Source: Bacteroidales bacterium 45-6
GTDB taxonomy: Bacteria > Bacteroidota > Bacteroidia > Bacteroidales > Dysgonomonadaceae
Length of the DNA: 7,975 nt
Reading direction: 5' to 3'
Assembly (NCBI GenBank): GCA_001897035.1
Contig: MKRS01000458.1
Span: forward strand, 1 to 7,975
This document shows positions 1 to 6,723 of this stretch, piece by piece. The position numbers and the translations under genes were made by a program. Position 1 is the first letter of the stretch; each line of letters begins with the position of its first letter. The notes under the pieces were generated by a model. It worked only from the letters and a program-made list of their open reading frames with translations. It was not told the origin of the DNA and ran no database searches.

Positions 1-2149
1 AAATCCACGGAATGGCGCGCAGGCTCTCCACCCCTCCGTTTGGACGACGTTTGGCCGGGCGCGAACCAAGCGGAAGTTTAGCCAACTCTGCTTCGGGAGT
101 GGCCTGATAAAAGTAAGGGATGAAGTCGGGATTGCCCCTCACTATTCCCTGATATTCTTGGCAAGAGATATCGGAAAGTTTGTCCATCACCACACGCCAT
201 TCGTCTTTCGGGACAGGCGGTGGCAACAGGTTTGCTTCGAGTATAGCATCAAAGTAATGGCTTAAGGTGGAAACAGCCACTTTGGGCAAACCCAATTTGA
301 AACGGATCATTTCCCCTTGTTCCGTCACGCGAAGTCCGCCTCTCAATGATCCTGGAGGCTGCGAAAACAAGGCCGCTTGTGCAGGCGCACCGCCGCGGCC
401 GATGGTGCCTCCACGACCATGAAACAGCGTCAGGGTGATTCCTTGCCTCTGGCAAAGATCAATCAGGGCTTCCTGGGCACGGTACTGCGCCCATCCGGCA
501 GCAATGGCGCCGGCATCTTTGGCAGAGTCGGAATAACCGATCATCACCATTTGCTTGTTGCCGGTCACTCCCCGGTACCAGTTTACGGAAAACAATTGCT
601 CCATGATGCTCTTGGCATTGTTCAAGTCGTTCAATGTCTCAAACAAGGGTGCAACGGGCAATATATAGGGCGTTCCTGCTTCTTTCAGCAACAAATGAAC
701 CGCCAAGATGTCGGAAGGAGTGCGCGTCATCGAAATCACGTAGGCAGCAATGGCTTCATGAGGTGTCGCAGCTATAACCTGGCAGGTGTCCAAAACTTCC
801 TTTGTGTCGGGTGAGGGATTCCAATTTTTAGGAATCAACGGTCTTTTCGAATTCAGCTCCCGCACCAAAAAGGCTTGCTTCTCGTCCTCCGACCAACTTT
901 CGTAGTCGCCCAATCCCAAATACCTTGTCAATTCGGACAACGCTTCTGTGTGGCGGGTGCTTTCCTGACGAATATCAATCTGCACCAACGTGATTCCAAA
1001 ACAGCGCACGCGGCGCAACGTGTCCAATAAATGGTCGTTGGCAATGATCGACATGTCGGAAGCCATCAGCGATTGGTAACAGGCGAGGAGAGGGTCCCAC
1101 AATTCTTCCGTTTTGGTGATTATGTCGGTAATATCGGTTGGTCTGTCTGCCAAACGGGCATCCAGGTATTGGATGGTCCGTTGCAGCTTTTTACGAAGTG
1201 TTTTAAGGTATTCGCGATAAGGCTCTTGCGTGTCCGAACCAACCTGTATTCTAAATTCGGGGGTGCAGCGAGACATAGAAAGCTCCGTCACAAGCACTTG
1301 CACATCTTTCAAAAACAGCGATGCAGCCCGGTGGCGGCTTTTCAGTAAGATCTGCGAAGTCACCGAAGCGGTCACATTCGGATTCCCATCGCGGTCGCTG
1401 CCCATCCAAGTAGTAAACTGAATAGGCCGTGCATACACCGGATAGGAAAAACCAAAGGTGGACAGCATCTGCTCGTCCAATTCCCGAATAAAGGCGGGGA
1501 CAGCCTCCCAAAGGCTCGTTTCAATCACGTCGTAACCCCATTTCGCTTCCTCCACAGGTGTCGGTCGATTCTTGCGGATCTCGTCCGTGTGCCAATATTG
1601 GGCAATTATCTGTTTAAGCCGTCTATGAATTTGTTGCTTTTCGTAATCCACCAGATCGTCGTGATCGAGTTCGTGAAGGCAAGCGTTCACTTCGTTCAAC
1701 TTGTTGATGAGCGAGCGGCGGTTGATCTCGGTTGGATGCGCAGTCAGCACCAGGTTGATGGAGACAGCCGAAATAGCCTCTTGTATCTGCTGTTCTGAAA
1801 TTCCCCCGGTTTTGAGTTTCTGGTAAGTTTTTCCAAAGTCGATCGGATTCGCTGCAGCCCGTCCATGTGTCGAAATGCTGTCGTATTGCTCGGCCGTGTT
1901 TGCCAGATTCAAGAATTGGTTGAATGCTTTCACCACAGGTAGGATTTCGCCGTCCTTAAGATTCCGCAACGTCTCCACCAATTTGCCATGCTCTTTGCCA
2001 TCTCCAGAATGAGCAGCCTTCGACATCCTGCGGATAGATTCCAGGCGGTCAAAAATTTCATGACCCATCGATTCCTGGATGATATCGCCCAGCATCTCGC
2101 CCAACATATTTATGTTCTTGCTTTTGAGGGAAGAATTTGTTTTAATCAT
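1..2149 (-). CDS. ppc: Phosphoenolpyruvate carboxylase, 3' end outside window
   Basis: The enzyme carboxylates phosphoenolpyruvate with bicarbonate to give oxaloacetate and phosphate, refilling the C4 pool in the cytoplasm. Reading the minus strand from ATG at 2149-2147 gives 716 uninterrupted codons to base 1 with no stop, so the gene is cut by the window edge. Family signatures are in order: VLTAHPTE with catalytic His138, [13 protein letters not shown] near residue 250, [10 protein letters not shown] with Lys544, [14 protein letters not shown] with Arg579 and Arg585, and [11 protein letters not shown] at the cut end. These sit within two residues of E. coli numbering (H138, K546, R587), so the N-terminus and spacing are normal. 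About 165 residues, including the C-terminal aspartate-inhibition residues known from E. coli, lie outside. The start is the first Met after an AT-rich leader and gives [13 protein letters not shown]; no clear ribosome binding site is visible. The gene is richer in G+C than the WG and ligase genes and is ordinary core metabolism, divergent from the operon on the other side. Confidence 0.97.
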   Translation of the reverse strand, partial: MIKTNSSLKSKNINMLGEMLGDIIQESMGHEIFDRLESIRRMSKAAHSGDGKEHGKLVETLRNLKDGEILPVVKAFNQFLNLANTAEQYDSISTHGRAAANPIDFGKTYQKLKTGGISEQQIQEAISAVSINLVLTAHPTEINRRSLINKLNEVNACLHELDHDDLVDYEKQQIHRRLKQIIAQYWHTDEIRKNRPTPVEEAKWGYDVIETSLWEAVPAFIRELDEQMLSTFGFSYPVYARPIQFTTWMGSDRDGNPNVTASVTSQILLKSRHRAASLFLKDVQVLVTELSMSRCTPEFRIQVGSDTQEPYREYLKTLRKKLQRTIQYLDARLADRPTDITDIITKTEELWDPLLACYQSLMASDMSIIANDHLLDTLRRVRCFGITLVQIDIRQESTRHTEALSELTRYLGLGDYESWSEDEKQAFLVRELNSKRPLIPKNWNPSPDTKEVLDTCQVIAATPHEAIAAYVISMTRTPSDILAVHLLLKEAGTPYILPVAPLFETLNDLNNAKSIMEQLFSVNWYRGVTGNKQMVMIGYSDSAKDAGAIAAGWAQYRAQEALIDLCQRQGITLTLFHGRGGTIGRGGAPAQAALFSQPPGSLRGGLRVTEQGEMIRFKLGLPKVAVSTLSHYFDAILEANLLPPPVPKDEWRVVMDKLSDISCQEYQGIVRGNPDFIPYFYQATPEAELAKLPLGSRPAKRRPNGGVESLRAIPWI

Positions 2150-2548
2150 AAATTTATTATAGCATATTGTTAAAAACATTATTTTTGTCTGTCGCTTCTC
2201 TTGTCAGGCCTCTTACGTCAAACGCAGGCCCCCTATTTTGGCATACAGATGGAGATCGATTTGAATCTTATATCAGGAATCGAATTTATCTATGTAAAGA
2301 TAGGAAATTATACTTTTAGGGACGGCACATCGAGAGGATAAAATCGTGAAAAAGGTGACAACAGGATGTTCTGAATATTGAATATGAGTAAATTGCACCT
2401 TTCGCTTTCATGTCAAGGGATAGCTCCAAAGAATCCAAACAGCAGTTCTCAGCCGAATTACCGAAGGGGTTCTGCCGGAAAGATTATTTGATCGTTGAAA
2501 AATACATAAATCGGTTGGCATATTTTTTTAAGAAATGAATCGCTTCAA
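2150..2548. other. Divergent intergenic region, ppc / WYL regulator
   Basis: These 399 bases separate two divergent genes and must hold the promoters of both, but I find no convincing pair of boxes. On the plus strand TATCTATG (2287-2294) differs at one base from the Bacteroidota -7 element TAnnTTTG and has TTTG at 2260-2263, but the 23-nt gap is longer than the usual 19-21. On the minus strand a TATAAT lies within about ten bases of the ppc ATG, too close for a normal leader. A weak inverted repeat GGCCT/AGGCC (2207-2211 and 2226-2230, 14-nt loop) is present. No tRNA, no anti-repeat of the CRISPR repeat, and no long ORF is seen. Two short overlapping ORFs occupy 2384-2538, one of which is listed separately. 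Confidence 0.6.
2410..2538 (+). CDS. Possible 42-residue ORF, doubtful
   Basis: An ATG-started ORF encodes 42 residues beginning MSRDSSKESK and ending LAYFFKK, and stops 10 bases before the start of the WYL regulator. The product would be polar and basic with an aromatic end; there is no signal peptide, membrane segment or motif that I recognise. No good ribosome binding site precedes it, and another ATG ORF of similar length (starting near 2384, MSKLHLSLSC) overlaps it in a different frame, which is what chance gives in a 400-base spacer. It could be a leader peptide or simply the untranslated leader of the downstream gene. I list it only because of its position directly upstream of a regulator. 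Confidence 0.15.
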   Translation: MSRDSSKESKQQFSAELPKGFCRKDYLIVEKYINRLAYFFKK

Positions 2549-3469
2549 ATGATAATTATGGATCAACCTAAACTCGAACGCTTACTCCGGTTAATGAAAA
2601 TGCTCACAGCCAATAACTCATTAACCGTTGATGAAATTGCCGACAAACTGGCTATTTCGTCTCGCTCTGTTTATCGCTACATCGACACTTTTCGGGATGC
2701 TGGATTTGTCATTAAAAAGACGAACAATTGCCCAAAGCTCGACAAATCTTCACCCTACTTCAAGGATATTAGCGAGCTGATTCATTTCACCGAAGAAGAG
2801 GCCTTTATCCTCAAATCGGCTATTGAGAATATTGACGAAAACAACCTACTCAAACAAAACCTCAAGAAGAAGCTCTACACCGTTTATGACTACAACATTC
2901 TGGCCGAAACCATTGTCAGTGGCAAAAACGGGCGAAATGTCGGACAGTTGGTGCAAGCCATAGAGAACAAAAAGAGGGTTGTGTTGAAAAACTATTCCTC
3001 GGCTCACGGCAACGATGTTCGGGACAGGGTAGTCGAGGCTTATGCGTTTACCACCAATTACGTGCAGGTGTGGTGCTATTGCCCCGAAGAAAACCAAAAC
3101 AAACTCTTCAAAATATCAAGAATTGGGAGTGTGGACATACTGCCCGAAGCCTGGCAACACGAAGCTCAACACCAATCCGGCTATATCGACGTGTTCCGCA
3201 TGAACAGCAAGGAAACCAAACCCGTGAAGCTCAGATTGGGTTTGCGTGCAGCGAATCTTCTATCGGAAGAATTTCCCTTGGCTTCAAAATACCTCAACAA
3301 ATTATCCGATAACGAATGGGTATTTGAATCCGAAGTTTGTTCTTACGATGGCGTGGGTCGTTTTGTAATGGGATTGCTGGATGATATTGAAATTATCGAA
3401 TCGCCTGAACTTCAGAAATACATTGCCGACCACCTGAAAAACGCTCAAAATAAATTCCCATTGTCATAA
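2549..3469 (+). CDS. WYL-domain transcriptional regulator (HTH + WYL)
   Basis: A 306-residue predicted DNA-binding regulator of the YafY/WYL type. Residues about 5-60 form a winged helix-turn-helix: LTVDEIADKLAISSRSVYRYID (25-46) fits the HTH_11 pattern, followed by a wing at AGFVIKK. Residues about 130-200 form the WYL domain, with the strand YVQVWCYCP (171-179) and the typical FKISRIGSVDIL (187-198). Residues about 220-300 resemble the WCX extension (VKLRLGLRAANLL ... GLLDDIEIIESPELQKYI). Length is normal for the family. WYL domains are known or proposed to bind nucleic acids or nucleotides and often regulate phage-defence loci; the ligand here is unknown. Two starts are possible, ATG 2549 (MIIMDQPK) and ATG 2558 (MDQPK); the latter gives the N-terminus I would expect in homologues, and neither has a Shine-Dalgarno. 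It is the first of four same-strand genes leading to the CRISPR array, 51 bases before the HIRAN gene, so it could control that operon; this is inference from position. Confidence 0.88.
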   Translation: MIIMDQPKLERLLRLMKMLTANNSLTVDEIADKLAISSRSVYRYIDTFRDAGFVIKKTNNCPKLDKSSPYFKDISELIHFTEEEAFILKSAIENIDENNLLKQNLKKKLYTVYDYNILAETIVSGKNGRNVGQLVQAIENKKRVVLKNYSSAHGNDVRDRVVEAYAFTTNYVQVWCYCPEENQNKLFKISRIGSVDILPEAWQHEAQHQSGYIDVFRMNSKETKPVKLRLGLRAANLLSEEFPLASKYLNKLSDNEWVFESEVCSYDGVGRFVMGLLDDIEIIESPELQKYIADHLKNAQNKFPLS

Positions 3470-3520
3470 GTTGTCAAAAACTCCCCGTTTCTTTGTTCCT
3501 TCATTTTAATATCAGGCGGT

Positions 3521-3847
3521 ATGAAGACAAAGAAAAGGCACTACATCAATTTTGACATTGCGGGTTTTTCCTATTGGGAAGGCTGCGAGGTTTTCAATGA
3601 ATTGAAAATCGGTACCGAACTCACTCTCAATCGGGAAGAAGACAATAAGTTTGACCCCTATGCGGTAGCCATTTACTACGGCGATGCAAAACTTGGATTT
3701 ATCCCCCGCACAGCGAACCACGAAATCAGCAAATTTCTCGAACTCGGCCACGCCGCCCTTTTTGAGGTGCGGATCAACCGCATTACACCCGATGCACACA
3801 CTGAGAACCAGGTGGGAGTGATTGTGTATATTAAGCCGGCGCAGTAA
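3521..3847 (+). CDS. Stand-alone HIRAN-domain protein
   Basis: A 108-residue protein that consists almost entirely of one HIRAN domain (about residues 8-106). Diagnostic stretches are FDIAGFSYWEG (11-21), LKIGTELTLNREEDNKFDPYAVAIYY (28-53, with the conserved D-N-x-x-D-P-x-A-V core) and KLGFIPRTANHEISKFLELG (57-76). HIRAN domains in HLTF/Rad5-type helicases bind 3' single-stranded DNA ends; in bacteria they occur as small single-domain proteins of uncertain role, so DNA-end or damaged-DNA binding is a family-based guess. There is no signal peptide or membrane segment, so it should be cytoplasmic. An AGGCGG stretch (3514-3519) lies only one base from the ATG, too near to be a good Shine-Dalgarno. 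The gene follows the WYL regulator by 51 bases and precedes the WG-repeat gene by 15 bases, in the same frame but separated by TAA and TAG, so the two are not a simple nonsense-split gene. Confidence 0.88.
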   Translation: MKTKKRHYINFDIAGFSYWEGCEVFNELKIGTELTLNREEDNKFDPYAVAIYYGDAKLGFIPRTANHEISKFLELGHAALFEVRINRITPDAHTENQVGVIVYIKPAQ

Positions 3848-3862
3848 GAATAGAAACTTATT

Positions 3863-4399
3863 TTGGCGCAAAAATATGAATATACGGGCAAGCTTTCAGA
3901 AGGATTAATCAAGGTGAAAGCAGGTGTGTATCCTCAATATAATTGTGGTTACATAAACACTTTAGGAGAAGAGGTTATACCACTTATATATTCTGGAGTC
4001 AAGGATTTTCACGAAGGGTTAGCTGTGGTTAGAGTCGGGAACTGGTCAACTGGTAAATGTGGTTTTATCAATGCAACTGGTGATGTCGTGGTGTCATTTC
4101 GATATGATAAGGTTATGCCCTTTCGCAATGGAATAGCTAAAGTGAAACAAGATGGTGAATGGTTTTTTATCGATTTGCAAGAGAATATGGTAATATCACT
4201 TAGGAACTATAGTGGCTCAACTTATTTTTATGATGGATATGCAGTTGTGGAAATTGAAAACTACTATGGTATAATCAATCAAAATGGCAAAGAAGTAGTT
4301 CCTTGTATCTTTCCTGCATGTAGTGCTTTCAACTCCATAAATCGAAAGCATACTGTTGAATTTTACTTGAAAAATAGTTATCTGAATATAAATAGGTGA
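3863..4399 (+). CDS. WG-repeat protein, TTG start or 5'-truncated
   Basis: A 178-residue protein with about four WG (KWG) repeats: residues 11-49 (EGLIKVK ... CGYINTLGEEVIPLIY), 50-87 (EGLAVVRVG ... CGFINATGDVVVSFRYDKVMPF), 88-122 (NGIAKVKQDGEWFFIDL) and 123-156 (DGYAVVEIENYYGIINQNGKEVVPCIF). WG repeats form beta-rich repeat proteins of mostly unknown function that are common in Bacteroidota. No signal peptide is present. The only in-frame start near the front is TTG at 3863, after an in-frame TAG at 3851; the first in-frame ATG is residue 85. The sequence YEYTGKLSEG at the very N-terminus looks like the end of a preceding repeat, so the gene may have lost its 5' part, or it may use a rare TTG. 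No ribosome binding site is apparent. The DNA is visibly more AT-rich than ppc and the HIRAN gene, which hints at a separate origin. It lies 6 bases before the RNA ligase. Confidence 0.75.
   Translation: MAQKYEYTGKLSEGLIKVKAGVYPQYNCGYINTLGEEVIPLIYSGVKDFHEGLAVVRVGNWSTGKCGFINATGDVVVSFRYDKVMPFRNGIAKVKQDGEWFFIDLQENMVISLRNYSGSTYFYDGYAVVEIENYYGIINQNGKEVVPCIFPACSAFNSINRKHTVEFYLKNSYLNINR
4394..4399 (+). promoter_or_regulatory. Shine-Dalgarno AGGTGA of the RNA ligase
   Basis: AGGTGA ends 6 bases before the ATG at 4406 and contains the TGA stop of the WG-repeat gene. It is the best ribosome binding site in the window and fixes the ligase start. The overlap of stop and binding site suggests that the two genes are translationally coupled on one mRNA. 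Confidence 0.6.
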
Positions 4400-4405
4400 A
4401 CAATT

Positions 4406-5422
4406 ATGGAATTTAAAAAATACAATTCGATAGAAAATTCCTATCAGGACGACTTTTTCACTGCAATTATCGAACAGGGCTTTGGTAAACAGGAATACCT
4501 AGTGCAGGAAAAAGTTCGCGGGGCTAATTTGAGTTTCATTACTGATGGACAACAGATACTCATGGCTAAACGAACCGAATTAATCTCCGATAGCGAAGAC
4601 TTTCACAATTCAAAACTTATCTTAGGAAAATACAGAAACAAGATTCTTGCATTGTACGTTGATCTTGTAAATCAGTTTCATGTCAATACTGTAACTATTT
4701 TCGGAGAAATTTTTGGCGGTGGCTATCCGCACCTCGCCGTTCCGAAAGACGATAAAGCAAAACTTGTTCAGCGTGGTATCTACTACTGCCCGTCCAACGA
4801 GTTCTATGCTTTCGACATTATGATAAACAATGAAAAGTATCTGGATACGGAAACAGCAAATGTACTGTTCGAGAAGCACAAGTTTGTCTATGCGAAGACT
4901 TTGTTCAAAGGCAGCCTGTCAGCATGTTTGGCATATCCTAACGCTTTCAAAACAACCATTCCGGATGAATACAACTTACCCGAATTGGATGGAAATGTAT
5001 GCGAAGGAGTGGTGATCAGACCGGCTCAACCTCTTTTTATGAGAAACGGTTCTCGTGTTATTATCAAAAACAAGAATGAAAAATGGGCTGAAAACAACAA
5101 TTATATCAACAAAACCAGCCTGAAGGATTTGCTCAGCAGTGAAGGCGAAGAACTTAGTGAAGAAGCAAATTTTCTGTGTGAGGAAGTTTTTAAACTAATC
5201 ACCCGTAACAGGCTGCACAATTTAATCAGTAAAATTGGCGAAGTCAATCCGCAGAAAGACTTAGGCAAAGTGTTAGGGCTTTATAATAAAGATGTCCTGA
5301 CCGATTTTCTAAAGAGCTATCAGGGAAGATATAACGGTTTAGAAAAGCAGGAAAGCAAAGCCGTAAATAAATTCCTGAACAAATATGCCGCAGAGCTGAT
5401 AAATGATTATTTTGACAGATAG
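4406..5422 (+). CDS. T4 Rnl2-type RNA ligase
   Basis: A 338-residue ATP-dependent RNA ligase of the Rnl2 family, close in length to T4 gp24.1 (334) and similar from end to end. The family seals 3'-OH/5'-phosphate breaks, preferably nicks in duplex RNA, through ligase-AMP and RNA-adenylate intermediates. Visible motifs: FKKYNSIENSY at the N-terminus; motif I EKVRGAN with adenylated Lys36 (K-x-x-G conserved); AKRTE with Arg56; motif III FGEIFGG with Glu101; motif IIIa FYAFDIMI with Phe136-Asp137; motif IV CEGVVIRP with Glu200; motif V VIIKNKNEKW with Lys221 and Lys223. The C-terminal domain (about 250-338) is complete and has RNRLHNLISKIGEVNPQKDLGKVLGL, matching the T4 stretch NRVNNVISKIGE...GKVMGL that supports nick recognition. 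No key residue is missing, so it should be active. The start is set by AGGTGA. The TAG stop (5420-5422) lies in the first CRISPR repeat with no terminator between. A role in the CRISPR system is not established; general RNA repair or a phage-derived gene are alternatives. Confidence 0.95.
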   Translation: MEFKKYNSIENSYQDDFFTAIIEQGFGKQEYLVQEKVRGANLSFITDGQQILMAKRTELISDSEDFHNSKLILGKYRNKILALYVDLVNQFHVNTVTIFGEIFGGGYPHLAVPKDDKAKLVQRGIYYCPSNEFYAFDIMINNEKYLDTETANVLFEKHKFVYAKTLFKGSLSACLAYPNAFKTTIPDEYNLPELDGNVCEGVVIRPAQPLFMRNGSRVIIKNKNEKWAENNNYINKTSLKDLLSSEGEELSEEANFLCEEVFKLITRNRLHNLISKIGEVNPQKDLGKVLGLYNKDVLTDFLKSYQGRYNGLEKQESKAVNKFLNKYAAELINDYFDR

Positions 5423-5465
5423 GATATTGCTTTCAGAAATTTGTATCTTTGACATAATCAACAAC
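5419..5465 (+). repeat. Degenerate first CRISPR repeat
   Basis: Positions 8-47 match the consensus exactly, but five of the first seven bases differ (ATAGGAT instead of GTTGTGA). The altered part contains the ligase stop codon TAG and removes the TTG that could serve as a -33 box. No spacer precedes it, so the 5' half is not needed for any guide, while the TATCTTTG box (5444-5451) that could drive spacer 1 is kept. A worn terminal repeat usually marks the oldest end of an array. Confidence 0.9.
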
Positions 5466-5494
5466 TCAATGCAAAAGAAGGCATTTTCTTTCTG

Positions 5495-5527
5495 GTTGTG
5501 AATTGCTTTCAGAAATTTGTATCTTTG
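5495..5527 (+). promoter_or_regulatory. Promoter inside each repeat (repeat 2 shown)
   Basis: Repeat positions 26-33 (5520-5527 in repeat 2) read TATCTTTG, an exact match to the Bacteroidota -7 element TAnnTTTG. A TTG at repeat positions 2-4 lies 21 nt upstream, near the expected distance of the -33 element (TTTG or TTG). Transcription would start in the last 7-11 bases of the repeat and run into the following spacer on the plus strand. The same pair recurs in repeats 2-33, while repeat 1 keeps only the -7 box. Neisseria type II-C repeats are known to carry such internal promoters; activity here is inferred from the boxes only. Confidence 0.55.
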
Positions 5528-6539
5528 ACATAATCAACAACGCAAAGTCCCGGCAAATGTTGGACGATAACGTTGTGAATTGCTTTCAGAAATTTGTATC
5601 TTTGACATAATCAACAACCTTCACCGTTACCGGATCGCCAAGGGCAAAGTTGTGAATTGCTTTCAGAAATTTGTATCTTTGACATAATCAACAACTTTAT
5701 TATGGATTTAAGCGCAAACAAAAGGTTGTGAATTGCTTTCAGAAATTTGTATCTTTGACATAATCAACAACACGAAGACGTTTAAGCCAGTCTTGCACAT
5801 GTTGTGAATTGCTTTCAGAAATTTGTATCTTTGACATAATCAACAACAAATGGAAAAATTTAATTAAATGAATTCTGTTGTGAATTGCTTTCAGAAATTT
5901 GTATCTTTGACATAATCAACAACCTGTTGATCCATTTAATCGTATGGATCTTAGTTGTGAATTGCTTTCAGAAATTTGTATCTTTGACATAATCAACAAC
6001 CGGGTATGGGATGGAAAAAAATTCGACGATGTTGTGAATTGCTTTCAGAAATTTGTATCTTTGACATAATCAACAACTGATTGTGCCGGCCGGATCATCA
6101 ATCGATTGTTGTGAATTGCTTTCAGAAATTTGTATCTTTGACATAATCAACAACTTTGGTTTATTTCTTCCACCTGCAACATAGGTTGTGAATTGCTTTC
6201 AGAAATTTGTATCTTTGACATAATCAACAACTTTCGGATTAGCATTTAAAGATAATCACTTGTTGTGAATTGCTTTCAGAAATTTGTATCTTTGACATAA
6301 TCAACAACGGCTGATATTTATATTGATATAGATTACTCGTTGTGAATTGCTTTCAGAAATTTGTATCTTTGACATAATCAACAACAGCCACAGTTACAAT
6401 AGGAATACCCTTGTAGTTGTGAATTGCTTTCAGAAATTTGTATCTTTGACATAATCAACAACGTGCTGGATAAGCTTGTGTGAAAATCTATAGTTGTGAA
6501 TTGCTTTCAGAAATTTGTATCTTTGACATAATCAACAAC

Positions 6540-6569
6540 CAATACAGAAAGATCAACTATATTAGTTAT
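6540..6569 (+). other. CRISPR spacer 15, near-twin of spacer 17
   Basis: Bases 1-29 of this spacer match bases 2-30 of spacer 17 at 25 of 29 positions. Read from its second base it gives NTERSTILV without a stop. The likely source is a protein-coding phage or plasmid gene, but no protospacer is known from the sequence alone. Confidence 0.8.
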
Positions 6570-6693
6570 GTTGTGAATTGCTTTCAGAAATTTGTATCTT
6601 TGACATAATCAACAACTGAAACGACCCTAAACCGTCAAAAACATAAGTTGTGAATTGCTTTCAGAAATTTGTATCTTTGACATAATCAACAAC

Positions 6694-6723
6694 TCAATAC
6701 AGAGAGATCGACGACATTAGTTA
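6694..6723 (+). other. CRISPR spacer 17, near-twin of spacer 15
   Basis: In the frame matching spacer 15 it reads NTERSTTLV. Three of the four base differences (GAA/GAG, TCA/TCG, ACT/ACG) are silent and the fourth changes Ile to Thr. The window of capture is shifted by one base, so this is an independent acquisition from a related gene and not a copy of spacer 15. Confidence 0.8.

Noticed and set aside
249..1798. Several plus- and minus-strand ORFs of 60-145 codons inside the first 2 kb.
   Set aside because: They are other-frame readings of the ppc gene, which is continuous and has all active-site motifs.
2207..2230. GGCCT/AGGCC inverted repeat as terminator or operator.
   Set aside because: The stem is only 5 bp with a 14-nt loop and no T-run follows; it lies upstream of ppc, where a terminator is not expected.
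2150..2548. A tracrRNA in the intergenic region.
   Set aside because: No stretch complementary to the GTTGTGAATTGCTTTC half of the repeat is visible there; the only such match is in spacer 33.
3512..3912. Minus-strand ORFs of 119 and 78 codons opposite the HIRAN gene and the start of the WG gene.
   Set aside because: The plus strand encodes a recognisable HIRAN domain and WG repeats there; the minus-strand products show no known features.
3521..4399. HIRAN and WG genes as one gene split by a mutation.
   Set aside because: They share a frame, but two stop codons separate them, the HIRAN domain ends naturally, and no coding-like sequence links them. A recombination event remains possible and is listed as a finding.
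5405..5420. TATTTTGACAGAT before the first repeat as a relic of an even older repeat.
   Set aside because: Only about seven bases match the repeat core, it lies inside the ligase C-terminal codons, and there is no spacer-sized gap.
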